Shown here in pieces: positions 23,112-32,549 of a stretch of 32,799 bases of DNA. Each line of letters begins with the position of its first letter. The first letter of the stretch is position 1. The stretch spans positions 1-32,799 of the forward strand of contig JAMOOQ010000039.1 in NCBI GenBank assembly GCA_027100635.1, given 5' to 3'. Source of the stretch: Campylobacteraceae bacterium. Its GTDB lineage: Bacteria > Campylobacterota > Campylobacteria > Campylobacterales > Sulfurovaceae. The position numbers and the translations under genes were made by a program. The notes under the pieces were generated by a model. That model saw nothing but the letters and a program-made list of their open reading frames with translations. It was not told the origin of the DNA and searched no databases.

Positions 23112-24053
23112 TTATCTTTTAATAATCTTTGTAGCTGTTAAAAATATATAATCTTTACCTGTAATTGTAACTCTATATTTATGTTGTTGAAGATATTTTT
23201 TACAGAAATATACATCTTTATATAATATGGACAGTTCTGAATATGAATAATTTGGTGCTTTTGCTCCATAAATCATCTCTTTATCTATCCATCTTGAATT
23301 TGGAAAACCTATTATTAATGCACTATTCTTATTAAGTAAATTTTGAACTAAAGACATAAAGAGTGTCTTAAAGTTACTATTAATACTTTGTAAAGTTCCA
23401 ATTGTTATAAGTAAATCAAATTTACCTAAATTTAACTCATCTAATTTATTAATATCGTATTGATAAAAAGTTTTAGTTGGAAATCTATTTTTAGCAAATT
23501 TTATTGCACTTTGACTATAATCAATTCCAACTAAATCTATATTTTTAAAGTCATCTTTTGATAACATATATTTTATAGTTTGAAATTCATCCGCTTTGTT
23601 TATTCCCAAATTTATAACTCGTTTTCTTAAAGATATATTAACATTTTTTAGTGCTTCTTTATAATAATATATAAATGCTGGTTCTTCATTTTTTATAATA
23701 TTAGAAAAATCGCTATCTATACCATATTTTATATCTTTATCTTCAGTTTTTATTTTATGAAAAGAATTATTTAAATCAAGTTTTTGATAAGTTATTATAA
23801 TAGTATTTTTTGATGCTATTTTTGGAGTTAAAATTTTACAAAAGCAAAGTTGAGACAGATCAACCCAACTTTTAAATGAGCGATATATATATTTTTTATT
23901 ATCAATTAAAATAGAACTTCCTAAATGTAAAGAGCTATCAATATCAGGAGAAAGAACCTCAAACGATATATTTTCTTTTGGTTTAATAAGATTTAGCTCA
24001 CTATCAATCCATAACATAATATCAAGCATTGATTCATTAGTAAATTGTTCCAA
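23112..24053 (-). CDS. Class I SAM-dependent methyltransferase domain protein
   Basis: A 313-aa protein. The C-terminal half is a Rossmann-like methyltransferase: motif I is degenerate (KRVINLGINKADEF instead of D-x-G-x-G), then DLVGIDYSQSAIKFAKNRFP, FYQYDINKLDELNLGKFDLLITIGTLQ (shown in part: KFDLLITIGTLQ) and ALIIGFPNSRW. The N-terminal 130 residues are a separate unknown domain. The start used is TTG at 24053, 9 nt after the 3D-protein stop and without a clear ribosome-binding site; an ATG at residue 9 (ESMLDIMLW) is an alternative. It is the last gene of the six-gene operon. Substrate unknown. Confidence 0.7.
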   Translation of the reverse strand: MEQFTNESMLDIMLWIDSELNLIKPKENISFEVLSPDIDSSLHLGSSILIDNKKYIYRSFKSWVDLSQLCFCKILTPKIASKNTIIITYQKLDLNNSFHKIKTEDKDIKYGIDSDFSNIIKNEEPAFIYYYKEALKNVNISLRKRVINLGINKADEFQTIKYMLSKDDFKNIDLVGIDYSQSAIKFAKNRFPTKTFYQYDINKLDELNLGKFDLLITIGTLQSINSNFKTLFMSLVQNLLNKNSALIIGFPNSRWIDKEMIYGAKAPNYSYSELSILYKDVYFCKKYLQQHKYRVTITGKDYIFLTATKIIKR

Positions 24054-24062
24054 TATTAAAAA

Positions 24063-25157
24063 CTACCAATATATAGTAACATTTTTTCTTCCCCATCTTA
24101 ATGCTCTTCTTCTATTTTTACCCATATATATATCTATTTTTTTTCTAAATCTTTTATTCATTTTATCCCTAACTCTATAATATCCTTTTAGACCAGATAT
24201 TTTAACCTTACTACCATTTTTTAGACCATATCTTCTTATTAAATCCCTTGAAACTGCTATTATTTTCATCCCTGGACGAAGTCTATTATTCCAAGCAGCT
24301 CTAAAAGGGGTTCTATCCGTTTGTCTTCTATGAGATGTGTATGCAGTTGCCACCACTCTTAATTTATGATTATAGTTTCTTTTTAAAAACTTATACTTTT
24401 TATATTTATATTTAGATTTGGATTTTTTGGATAATTTCTTTTTACTTTTTTTCTTAAAATTTTTCTTCTTTATCTTCTTTTTCTTTATCTTCTTTTTCTT
24501 CTTTTTCTTCTTTTTCTTCTTGATATATTTATCTTTAGTACTATAGGTACCCTTTTTATCTTTATCCCAATTATTAGCAATCGTAGCAAGTGTACTCTCT
24601 TTTTTATCTGCTAAGTTTAACTCTTGAATTATCTCTTGTTTAGATATAATTTTAGGCTGAGAAAGAGAGGAATATATTCCTTTATATATCATAGCATCTT
24701 CAAGGACTAGACTATTTTGAATAATATTATCTTTAATACTTAAATTGGAATCTTGTGAGAGGAGAGTTTTATTAGAGTCTATTTGAATTGTTATATTTTT
24801 ATCATTTTTAATTATACGCCTATCTTTTGTTTGATTTTTTAATATCTCTTTCTCTTCGGCTGAGATATAGGTCCCTTTATACCTTATGGAATCCTTTATT
24901 ATTAAACTACTTTCAATAATATCATTAATAGTTATGACTTTTTTATCTTGTTTTGGAAGAGGTAAAGTTTTTGTTGTGATAGTTTTTTTTCTAGGATGTG
25001 ATATCTCTTTTGCTTGTGTCTCAATTAATTTATTTCCATAAGTATCACAATTGTGATTACTTACAGAAAGATTACTACACTCCTTGAATTTATCTGCTAG
25101 AAGAGTATAAGGGGTAATTATTAAAATTAATAAGGGTAAAGTAATCTTTTCTATCAT
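24063..25157 (-). CDS. Exported 3D-domain protein with poly-lysine linker
   Basis: A 364-aa protein with a signal peptide (ITLPLLILIITPYTLLA). Residues about 265-364 form a 3D domain (MltA/Rpf-like fold, three conserved Asp): VVATAYTSHRRQTDRTP, AAWNNRLRPGMKIIAVSRDL, YRVRDKMNKR, KKIDIYMGKNRRRALRWGR and a final VTIYW. Related proteins act on peptidoglycan. The middle (about 75-190) has degenerate repeats around NSLVLEDAMIYKGIY / SSLIIKDSIRYKGTY, each with Y-K-G-x-Y. A linker of about 45 residues is almost pure Lys (a run of eleven Lys, then KKKIKKK and similar), which could bind acidic cell-wall polymers, DNA or membrane phosphate. It lies between thrC (9 nt) and the methyltransferase gene (9 nt). 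Confidence 0.75.
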   Translation of the reverse strand: MIEKITLPLLILIITPYTLLADKFKECSNLSVSNHNCDTYGNKLIETQAKEISHPRKKTITTKTLPLPKQDKKVITINDIIESSLIIKDSIRYKGTYISAEEKEILKNQTKDRRIIKNDKNITIQIDSNKTLLSQDSNLSIKDNIIQNSLVLEDAMIYKGIYSSLSQPKIISKQEIIQELNLADKKESTLATIANNWDKDKKGTYSTKDKYIKKKKKKKKKKKIKKKKIKKKNFKKKSKKKLSKKSKSKYKYKKYKFLKRNYNHKLRVVATAYTSHRRQTDRTPFRAAWNNRLRPGMKIIAVSRDLIRRYGLKNGSKVKISGLKGYYRVRDKMNKRFRKKIDIYMGKNRRRALRWGRKNVTIYW

Positions 25158-25166
25158 AATTATTTA

Positions 25167-26633
25167 CTATAAGAACTTTAGCATTTCATGCTTAATATTC
25201 TCTTTTTGTACAACATCTTTATGAATAATATCTTTATCCAACAAATTTCTAATAAGAGATGGAACTTTTAAATTAGAATTTTTACTAATTATATCTAGTG
25301 CTTCAATATCATTTTTAGCATCATATCCAAGAGCTTTTGCAACAACAGGACTAAATTTTGTCCACTCAGCAGTTGAGTATATGACTGTTTTTAAATTTTC
25401 TTCTCTTAGAGTTTTATATGCTTTAATACAGGTTGCTGTATGAGGATCCATTATATATCCATCTTTTGCATAACTAGTTATTGTTTTACTACACTCTTTA
25501 TCATCACTAAATGAAGCGGAGAAATCCTCTTGTATTGATTTAATCTCATCATCATTCATTTGATATTTACCATTAGTCTCTAAATTTTGCATTAACTCTT
25601 TGGTTCTTGTTGCTCCAAACTTATCAAATAAGATTCGCTCAACATTAGAACTTTTTAAAATATCCATGGCTGGTGAATCTGTTTTTATTAAAGTTTTAGT
25701 TGTTAAATCATAAGACCCTTCATTAATCCAGTCTGTTAAGATATTATTTACATTTGATGAGATTAATATTTTTTTAATTGGCAATCCAGCTTTTTTTGCA
25801 TAATAAGCACCGAGTGCATTTCCAAAGTTTCCACTAGGGACAGTTAAATATATCTTATCACCTTTTTTTATTTCATCTTTTCTTATAAGTTCCAAATAAC
25901 TGTAAATATGATAAATTATTTGAAAGATGATTCGTCCAAAATTTACAGAGTTTGCAGCTGATAATTTAATACCTTTAGCTTCCAATTCATCTTTAAAATC
26001 GCTAGATGCTAAAAGTTCTTTTAATGCATTTTGAGTATCATCAAAGTTACCCTCTATCCCAATCACCTTAAGATTTTTTGCATTTTCTGTAACCATTTGA
26101 AGTTTTTGAATGTCACTAGTTCCACCATCAGGATATAAACAAACTACTTTAATATTGTCTTGATTTTTAAATGTTTCAAGTGTCGCAGGACCAGTATCTC
26201 CACTAGTTGCAGCCATTATAAGATAATTTTCATTTTTCTTTTGAGCTAATTTTGATAAAATATAACCAAATGGTTGAAGTGCCATATCTTTAAAAGCACG
26301 AGTTGGACCATGATATAGTTCACTTACAAAACAATCATCTTCTATTTTTGATAAAGGGACAGGATTTGAACTATCATCAAAAGCATCGTATCTATTTAAT
26401 GCTTCTTTTATCGTCTCTTTTTCTATATCAATCCCAAACTGAACCAAAAAATCAAGAGCTAATTCTTTATAACTACTGTTAATATGTTTATCTAAAAAAT
26501 CACTATCTAAAGATGGAAGTGTTTGTGGTACATATAAACCACCAAAACTTGCACTAGGGCTTAGTATAGCTTGAGAAAACTCTACACTACTATCTTTTTT
26601 TCCATCATTTCCACGAGTCTCAATAAATTTCAT
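25167..26633 (-). CDS. thrC: Threonine synthase
   Basis: A 488-aa PLP enzyme converting O-phosphohomoserine to threonine, of the longer ThrC type. FIETRGNDG opens the protein, FGGLYVPQTLP follows, the PLP Lys is K115 in TRAFKDMALQPF, and the phosphate-binding MAATSGDTGPAT, the region NSVNFGRI, TVPSGNFGNALGAYYAKK and the C-terminal STAEWTKFSPVVAKALG are all present. AGGA-type sequence precedes the ATG. It begins 27 nt after the CBS gene in the operon, an unusual neighbour for amino-acid synthesis. Confidence 0.95.
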   Translation of the reverse strand: MKFIETRGNDGKKDSSVEFSQAILSPSASFGGLYVPQTLPSLDSDFLDKHINSSYKELALDFLVQFGIDIEKETIKEALNRYDAFDDSSNPVPLSKIEDDCFVSELYHGPTRAFKDMALQPFGYILSKLAQKKNENYLIMAATSGDTGPATLETFKNQDNIKVVCLYPDGGTSDIQKLQMVTENAKNLKVIGIEGNFDDTQNALKELLASSDFKDELEAKGIKLSAANSVNFGRIIFQIIYHIYSYLELIRKDEIKKGDKIYLTVPSGNFGNALGAYYAKKAGLPIKKILISSNVNNILTDWINEGSYDLTTKTLIKTDSPAMDILKSSNVERILFDKFGATRTKELMQNLETNGKYQMNDDEIKSIQEDFSASFSDDKECSKTITSYAKDGYIMDPHTATCIKAYKTLREENLKTVIYSTAEWTKFSPVVAKALGYDAKNDIEALDIISKNSNLKVPSLIRNLLDKDIIHKDVVQKENIKHEMLKFL

Positions 26634-26660
26634 ATATCTTCCTAATTTTATTTGTATTAT

Positions 26661-27056
26661 TTATATTTCTGCTGTATCCATAAGAATACCTAAAATATCA
26701 GTCATTGTTAATATTCCCAAAATTTCATTATTATCTATAACTAAAAGTCTTTTTATGCTATTACTAACCATCATTCTAGCAGCATACTTTATATCAAGTT
26801 TTCCTGATACTGAAACTGCTGGGTTTGATGCTATATCATAAACATTTAAAAGGTCAATATCTCCATCTTCTGCGACAATTGACTGAAGAATATTTTTAAA
26901 TGTTAATAATCCATAAGCTCCATTTTTACTACTTTTTTCAACAACTAAAGATCTAACTTTATTTCTCTTCATTATTTGAAGTGCATCTCTAATTGTTGCC
27001 ATCTGAGAGATAAAAATTAATCTATCTTTTGGTGTCATAATCTCTTCAACTAACAT
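26661..27056 (-). CDS. Stand-alone CBS-pair protein
   Basis: A 131-aa protein made only of two CBS motifs: MTPKDRLIFISQMATIRDALQIM ... VRSLVVE (first) and NPAVSVSGKLDIKYAARMM ... KRLLVIDNNEILGILTMTDIL (second), the family form L-V-V-D-x-x-G-x-x-x-G-I-x-T-x-x-D-I. CBS pairs bind adenine nucleotides and regulate partner proteins. AAGGA lies before the ATG. It follows the P-II-like gene by 43 bp in the DUF1538 operon; a nucleotide-sensing role for the DUF1538 membrane protein is inferred from this context. Confidence 0.88.
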   Translation of the reverse strand: MLVEEIMTPKDRLIFISQMATIRDALQIMKRNKVRSLVVEKSSKNGAYGLLTFKNILQSIVAEDGDIDLLNVYDIASNPAVSVSGKLDIKYAARMMVSNSIKRLLVIDNNEILGILTMTDILGILMDTAEI

Positions 27057-27099
27057 ACTAAGGATCCTTTTTTTATAAAATATAGTATTATCTTCATAA

Positions 27100-27450
27100 T
27101 TATAACATATTTCTTATATCACTTTCAAATTTATGCAGTTCTTTGTTATCTAATCCTGCAACATGACTTAATTCAATTGTAAATGCCATACCACTATTAT
27201 CATGATTATCTAAATCAAACTCTTCTCTTAATGCTCTCATAACTTTTAATGAAATCCGTTTTGGAAGGATAAACATTAAAATCGAAACATTCTCTTCAAG
27301 AGTTAATCCAAAAAAGACTTTTCTCTCCTCATTACCTATATTTCTTCCATGAACAATAGTAACAGCACCAGCTCCATTTACTTTTGCAACTTTTATTGCT
27401 TTCTCTTCATCTTTATCTTGAATGACAGCGATTAATGCTATAAATTTCAT
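27100..27450 (-). CDS. P-II-like small signalling protein
   Basis: A 116-aa protein with the ferredoxin-like P-II fold: beta strand [17 protein letters not shown], then [12 protein letters not shown] in place of the T-loop start, [28 protein letters not shown] and the closing [16 protein letters not shown] (P-II proteins have G-x-G-I-A-F here). The canonical T-loop Tyr and the nucleotide B-loop pattern are not intact, so it is P-II-like, not GlnB/GlnK. Its ATG overlaps the stop of the DUF1538 gene (ATGA). P-II-like genes beside DUF1538 genes are a recurrent pairing, similar to AmtB-GlnK. Confidence 0.75.
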   Translation of the reverse strand: MKFIALIAVIQDKDEEKAIKVAKVNGAGAVTIVHGRNIGNEERKVFFGLTLEENVSILMFILPKRISLKVMRALREEFDLDNHDNSGMAFTIELSHVAGLDNKELHKFESDIRNML

Positions 27451-28967
27451 TTTATTTTCTCCCTCTTTTTCATATTGTTAGTTTTATACTCAGCATATAT
27501 TCCATAACCCATAACTGTAATCATAGGGAATAATGATGCAAAAGCTATAAGACCAAAACCATCTATTAATGGATTTCTTCCATCAATATTTTCAGCTAGA
27601 CCTAAACCCAGAGCCGCCACAAGTGGAACTGTAACTGTTGAAGTTGTAACTCCACCACTATCATAAGCAATAGGGATAATAAATTTTGGTGCAAAATTTG
27701 TCATAATAATAACAATAATATATCCAGCAATAATATAATAATGGATTGGATCACCTGCAACAATTCTATATGCACCAAGGGAGATACCAATAGCCACACC
27801 AAAAGCGACAATAGTTCTTAAAATATTCTGTTTTATAACACCTTCGCTAATCTCTTCCACCTTCATAGCAATTGCTAAAAGTGCAGGTTCTGCCATTGTT
27901 GTAGAAAAACCAATTAAAAATCCAAATAGATAGATTAAAAGATTATTTTTCATACTTGTTAATTGAAATGCTATACTCTCCCCAATTGGAAATAACCCCA
28001 TCTCTAAACCAATAATGAAAGCGTATAGACCTAAAATCACTAAAACAATTCCAGAAATAACCTTATGAAGATGCTCAATTGGTCGTTTTATAATTATATA
28101 TTGAAAAAAGAATATAACTATTAATATTGGTGCTATATCTCTAATAACTCCAACTAATTCTAAAAAAATACTCTTAAAATCAAATTGATATACAGAAGCG
28201 ATAAGCTCATGACTTGCCTCAGATACAGTTGTAGCTGTAGTTATTACAGAAGAATCATTAAATGAATATACAACTATTCCATAAAATTGAACAAATAACA
28301 TTGGCATAAGTGAAGCAAAAGCTATTAGTCCAAATCCATCAATTGCTGGATTTCTACCTTTAATACTTGATGCTAATCCAATACCAAGAGCAGCCACAAG
28401 TGGAACTGTAACCGTTGAAGTTGTAACTCCACCACTATCATAAGCTAAACCTATAATCTCTACAGGAGCAAAAAATGTCAAAAGTACAGTTAATATATAA
28501 CCTGTAATAATGTAATAATGAATTGGATGACCAACTAATATTCTAAATGTCCCAATAGCAATCGCAAATCCTACAGAAAATGCAACTGTTATACGTAGAA
28601 AAAATGCATCTATTTTACCAGAACTTATTACAGATGCTTTGTCCGCAATAGCAATTAATGCTGGTTCTGCAATTGTTGTTGAAAAACCAATTGTAAATGC
28701 AAATATTAATAACCAAAAAAGAGACCCTTTCCTTGCAAAACTTGTTGCTAAGTTCTCTCCAACAGGAAAAATACCTATCTCTAAACCTCTTAAAAAAAGG
28801 GCTAAACCAACGCCAACTATAAATAATCCTGTAATAATAGAGATTAGATTATTTGGAACGCTTTGAATGATAAAAATTTGAAAAAATGCAACTACTATAA
28901 TAATTGGCAATAGATCCGTAAATGAATCCTTCAAATCTTGATAAAAAATCTTTATACTATCTTTCAT
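27447..28967 (-). CDS. DUF1538 membrane protein, tandem duplicated
   Basis: A 506-aa polytopic protein with two homologous halves (about 1-250 and 265-490). Each half carries the same order: G-L-E-x-G-x-F-P-x-G-E, [11 protein letters not shown] or [12 protein letters not shown]-x-x-R-I-x-V-G-x-P-I-H-Y-Y-I, [17 protein letters not shown] or [17 protein letters not shown], and [11 protein letters not shown]-x-P-M. This is the DUF1538 family; the internal symmetry suggests a transporter or channel, but no substrate is established. It leads the operon with a P-II-like and a CBS protein. The two halves share a 53-nt stretch identical at 52 positions, hinting at recent gene conversion. Confidence 0.88.
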   Translation of the reverse strand: MKDSIKIFYQDLKDSFTDLLPIIIVVAFFQIFIIQSVPNNLISIITGLFIVGVGLALFLRGLEIGIFPVGENLATSFARKGSLFWLLIFAFTIGFSTTIAEPALIAIADKASVISSGKIDAFFLRITVAFSVGFAIAIGTFRILVGHPIHYYIITGYILTVLLTFFAPVEIIGLAYDSGGVTTSTVTVPLVAALGIGLASSIKGRNPAIDGFGLIAFASLMPMLFVQFYGIVVYSFNDSSVITTATTVSEASHELIASVYQFDFKSIFLELVGVIRDIAPILIVIFFFQYIIIKRPIEHLHKVISGIVLVILGLYAFIIGLEMGLFPIGESIAFQLTSMKNNLLIYLFGFLIGFSTTMAEPALLAIAMKVEEISEGVIKQNILRTIVAFGVAIGISLGAYRIVAGDPIHYYIIAGYIIVIIMTNFAPKFIIPIAYDSGGVTTSTVTVPLVAALGLGLAENIDGRNPLIDGFGLIAFASLFPMITVMGYGIYAEYKTNNMKKREKIK

Positions 28968-29203
28968 AATATTATTATACCTTATAAAAACTAAGTCTTA
29001 CTTTATTAAAAAAAACTTTCGGCTTTAAACCTGATGCAATATTTTATTAATCTATTTTGTATTATATGAGTTCTGTAATTCTATAAATAAGTTGTTAAAA
29101 TAGTTACAAAAATTCTAATATGATAAAAAGAGTGGAATTATATTAAGAGGTACAATCAGTAACCATATAATCATAGATTTAATATGAATTTAGTATATCA
29201 TTA
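28968..29203 (-). promoter_or_regulatory. Spacer with candidate promoter of the DUF1538 operon
   Basis: A TATAAT -10 box (29066-29061, in CATATAATAC) could start the DUF1538-led operon with a leader of about 85 nt. The leader contains GGTTTAAAGCC next to a run of eight T on the minus strand, but no stable stem is formed. The spacer lies between lpxK and the operon, both minus strand. No gene of useful length is seen. Confidence 0.35.
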
Positions 29204-30178
29204 CTAAACTATTTCTTTGCTGTTTTTTATAAAAGAGTCTATTTTATTTAAGATATGTGTATCAATATTTAATGTTAATATCATAACTGAAATATTTAAA
29301 TCAAAGTTATCTATTTTTACTAAATCTTTTTGAGTAACTAATATACTATCTGCACCACAACTACTCATCTCTTGTTTTATTTTTTCTTCATTAAAAAATG
29401 AATGATCACTTAAATAATATTTTTCTACTACACCTTTTGGTAAATAGTTATCTAGCCTTTGAGGGTTTGCAATAGCTGTTACTAAAACCATTTTATCTGT
29501 TAAATTTTTGTATTTTACAACCCTTTTATAATCTTTTGATTCAACTGCTTTTATATTTACAAATTTTGTTATCATAGATATAAAAAAAAATTCTCTAAAA
29601 GCTCCTGATGGTAAGGTAAAATAGTTTTTAATATTTTTAGGTTCAAGTATAATCTCAAATTTTTCTATATCAACACGATTAAATCCATCATCTAATAAAA
29701 TTATCTTAGCACCATTTTCAATAGCTTTTCTTATAGCTTTTTTTCTATCTTCAGATACAATAACAGAACAATGATTTAAAGATTTAGCCATAAGCATAGC
29801 CTCATCTCCACCTTTTTCAACAGTTGTTAAAATCTTTCCATTTTTGCTAACCTCAAGAAGCCCTCTGCTTTTTCTACCATAACCTCTTGATATTATAGTT
29901 GCATATTTGTATCTTGAAGCTATCTCAATAATAAAAGGTGTTTTGCCACTTCCCCCAACAATCAAATTTCCAACACTAATAATTGGAATATCAAATCTTT
30001 CTCTTTTAGCTATGATTCTTCTTAAAAACATTAAAAAAGAGTATATAATAGAAAGAGGTAAAAATAAAATTATAACTATATAATGATAGAACTTTGGAGA
30101 ATAAAAAAGCTCTTCAAAAAACTTTACAAACCATAATTTTATTAGATTTTTATCAAAATATTTTACTATATAATTCAT
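29204..30178 (-). CDS. lpxK: Tetraacyldisaccharide 4'-kinase
   Basis: A 324-aa inner-membrane kinase adding the 4'-phosphate to lipid A. An N-terminal hydrophobic helix (residues about 30-56) is followed by the modified P-loop ISVGNLIVGGSGKTPF (about 67-82), ATIISRGYGRKSRG, the GGDEAMLMA segment, and ILLDDGFNR, the catalytic Asp region of the family. The C-terminal part includes VTAIANPQRL and DHSFFNEEKI. Length is normal. It begins 21 nt after the zinc-ribbon membrane protein gene and is likely cotranscribed. Confidence 0.93.
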   Translation of the reverse strand: MNYIVKYFDKNLIKLWFVKFFEELFYSPKFYHYIVIILFLPLSIIYSFLMFLRRIIAKRERFDIPIISVGNLIVGGSGKTPFIIEIASRYKYATIISRGYGRKSRGLLEVSKNGKILTTVEKGGDEAMLMAKSLNHCSVIVSEDRKKAIRKAIENGAKIILLDDGFNRVDIEKFEIILEPKNIKNYFTLPSGAFREFFFISMITKFVNIKAVESKDYKRVVKYKNLTDKMVLVTAIANPQRLDNYLPKGVVEKYYLSDHSFFNEEKIKQEMSSCGADSILVTQKDLVKIDNFDLNISVMILTLNIDTHILNKIDSFIKNSKEIV

Positions 30179-30199
30179 TTTAACCCTAATATATTTCTA

Positions 30200-31450
30200 T
30201 CATTGTATCTGCTTACAACAAGAGCAATAAACAGCTCCATTTCTGATTTTTTCTTTACATGATTTACAACTTATATAATTTTCTTCTCCACAATAAGAGC
30301 AGTATTTATTATCTAAATCAATTTTAGAGTTACAATTTAAACAACCACCCTTAACAAAAGATTCTTTGATTTTTTCCTCTTTAATATATTCAAGATTACT
30401 ATCTTTTTTAGAGTTATTTTGTATCTTTTTGATAATAAAGCCAAATATTAAAGAGAATATTATCAATATAAACAGATTAATCAATACTTTCAAATTATAT
30501 TGCGTTAGAAATATTAGTATTTTACTAAGTAACACTTTTGGTATTATTTGATATATCCTCTCCATCAAAAAAAACAGAATATATAATCCTGCAACATTTG
30601 ATATATGTAACATTAAATAAGAGGTTATCTGCCATCCTTTGACTTTTAATCTTCTATACATAAAATATGAGATTAAAAATAGTGGTATTAAAAACATATA
30701 TATTGCTATCAATTTTTTTAATTGATATTGTGATAATTTTTCTTTGTATTTAGTATAAATATCTTTTTTATTCTCTTCTAAATAATTTATAAACTTTTGA
30801 AACTCTTTTAGAGTAGTTATATCTTCTGCTACTTCCAAATGTTGATATGTTTGGGATAATTTATCTCTTAATAAATTTAGGTTGTTTTTTACATTATCGC
30901 TTGAGTTTTGGAGTATTGATTTAGATGGAGATTGTTTTGCTATCTTTTCTAATAACATATTTCCATATTGTGTTTCTGCTTTTTTAATTTTAGATGTTGT
31001 ATTTGATTTTAATTTTTTTAAAGTTTTTATTAATATTAGTTTATCTTTAAACTCATTACTTTTTATAAGCCCTACATATAGAGTTGCTAATTTTTTACAT
31101 TCTTTATTTAGTCCAAAATCTCTTTGATAATTACTATATTTATTATCTCTGTTAAATTCATCTATATTCCATCTTTTATATCTATAGTATACACCATAAA
31201 TATCATTTTCTATATCTCTATTTAAATACTCTTCAATCCCATCTGATTGTTTTACTAAATCAATACATCTATATCCAAACTCTGCTGAAACTGATTTTAC
31301 AGTTCTTTCTTGTATCTGAATACCACTTCCTATAATAGTAATAAGAAAGAAAATAAATATAAATAAAATAAATATTGAACCCTTTGTTAGTTTAAAGTTC
31401 TCGTTTTTTATCAACTCATTTTTATATCTACTAATTAAATTAAATTTCAT
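30200..31450 (-). CDS. Membrane protein with C-terminal zinc ribbons
   Basis: A 416-aa protein of unknown function. One helix near the N-terminus (about 26-44), a long Lys/Asn-rich extracytoplasmic-looking region with coiled-coil tendency (about 60-240), three helices (about 245-265, 278-303 and 310-340), and a C-terminal zinc-ribbon pair: CLNCNSK ... CSYCGEEN and CKSCKEK ... CSCCKQ (DZANK-like). AAGAAGGG precedes the ATG. A possible envelope sensor; the zinc ribbons would lie in the cytoplasm. Neighbour of lpxK on the same strand. Confidence 0.6.
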   Translation of the reverse strand: MKFNLISRYKNELIKNENFKLTKGSIFILFIFIFFLITIIGSGIQIQERTVKSVSAEFGYRCIDLVKQSDGIEEYLNRDIENDIYGVYYRYKRWNIDEFNRDNKYSNYQRDFGLNKECKKLATLYVGLIKSNEFKDKLILIKTLKKLKSNTTSKIKKAETQYGNMLLEKIAKQSPSKSILQNSSDNVKNNLNLLRDKLSQTYQHLEVAEDITTLKEFQKFINYLEENKKDIYTKYKEKLSQYQLKKLIAIYMFLIPLFLISYFMYRRLKVKGWQITSYLMLHISNVAGLYILFFLMERIYQIIPKVLLSKILIFLTQYNLKVLINLFILIIFSLIFGFIIKKIQNNSKKDSNLEYIKEEKIKESFVKGGCLNCNSKIDLDNKYCSYCGEENYISCKSCKEKIRNGAVYCSCCKQIQ

Positions 31451-31575
31451 TTTTTACCCTTCTTTATTATCTATTATACCATTACTCATCTTTAATCTAT
31501 TTAAGAGATAATATTTACTTTTTGTTTAACTATCATTTGTAAAATCTCATAAATTTATACCACAAAGGAAGCTAT

Positions 31576-32547
31576 ATGATAAGCTTTGTCAATATTGAAC
31601 TCTTTTTTATCTTTTCAATTCCTCTATTTGTATTTGCTTTTTTAATTACAACAAACAAAGATAGTTTATCAAGAGTATTTGATGAAAAGATTCTTCAACG
31701 ATTAAGAGCTGATGATGGTTCGTTTCCCCTTTCTATAAGAAATTTATTAATGATTATCTCTATTTTTTTAATGATAGTGGCACTCTCTCGTCCTGTGATA
31801 GAAAAAGGGGATAAAAATGTGAATATTGAGGGGTTAAATATGATGATTGCCTTTGATATATCTGGGTCTATGAGAACAAAAGATGTTTATCCAAATAGGC
31901 TAGAGTTTACAAAAAAGAAAATATCACAATTTTTAACACATACCCCAACAGATGAGATAGCTCTTGTGGCTTTTGCATATAGCTCTTTTATGTTAGCACC
32001 AATGAGCAGTGATAAAGCATCTTTAATTAATATTATTGAAGGTGTGGATGATAAATATATATCAATGGCTTCAACAAATTTTTCAACTTTAGGGGAATTA
32101 TCTCAAGAAGTTTTAAAAAGTAAAAAAAAGAAGATTTTGATACTATTTTCTGATGGAGGAGATAAAGAGTCTCTAAAAGGGTTTGAAGAGATTTTAAAAG
32201 ATAATAACATTGTGTTATATACTATATTAATAGGGACTCAAAAAGGTGGAGTTGTGATTGATGAAAATGGTAATAGCCTAAAAAATAAAGATGGAAGCTT
32301 AGCAATATCTCAAAGAAATGATGCACTAGGTGAAGTTTCTGTTAAAAGTGGAGGTGCTTTTATTGTGGCAACAAATGGAGAAGAAGATATTAAATCTCTA
32401 ATAAAAAATATCAAATCTTCAAATAAATCTAATAAAAAATCAACTGTAGATATTAAAGATAGAGTAGAACTATTTATATATCCTCTTGCTTTATCATTAC
32501 TTTTTCTTTTAATTTCGTTATCTTCATTACCACAAAGAAGAGATTAA
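31576..32547 (+). CDS. batA: BatA-like von Willebrand factor A membrane protein
   Basis: A 323-aa protein with two N-terminal helices (about 5-25 and 58-75), a VWA domain with a complete MIDAS (DISGSMRTKD, then the conserved Thr/Asp region FSDGGDKES), and a C-terminal helix (about 299-317). This matches BatA-type proteins (aerotolerance operon). Usual neighbours (MoxR ATPase, DUF58, BatB) are absent; upstream is a divergent zinc-ribbon membrane gene and downstream a 50-aa zinc-ribbon ORF. Likely a metal-dependent protein-binding component at the outer face of the inner membrane. AAGGAAG lies before the ATG. Confidence 0.8.
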   Translation: MISFVNIELFFIFSIPLFVFAFLITTNKDSLSRVFDEKILQRLRADDGSFPLSIRNLLMIISIFLMIVALSRPVIEKGDKNVNIEGLNMMIAFDISGSMRTKDVYPNRLEFTKKKISQFLTHTPTDEIALVAFAYSSFMLAPMSSDKASLINIIEGVDDKYISMASTNFSTLGELSQEVLKSKKKKILILFSDGGDKESLKGFEEILKDNNIVLYTILIGTQKGGVVIDENGNSLKNKDGSLAISQRNDALGEVSVKSGGAFIVATNGEEDIKSLIKNIKSSNKSNKKSTVDIKDRVELFIYPLALSLLFLLISLSSLPQRRD

Positions 32548-32549
32548 AA

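Noticed and set aside
29000-29045. GGTTTAAAGCC next to eight T in the DUF1538 leader considered as a terminator/attenuator
   Set aside because: The complementary bases are adjacent and leave no loop, so no stable hairpin forms.
28968-29203. Short minus-strand frame MIIWLLIVPLNIIPLFLSY
   Set aside because: Only 19 codons, no ribosome-binding site and no coupling to a neighbour.
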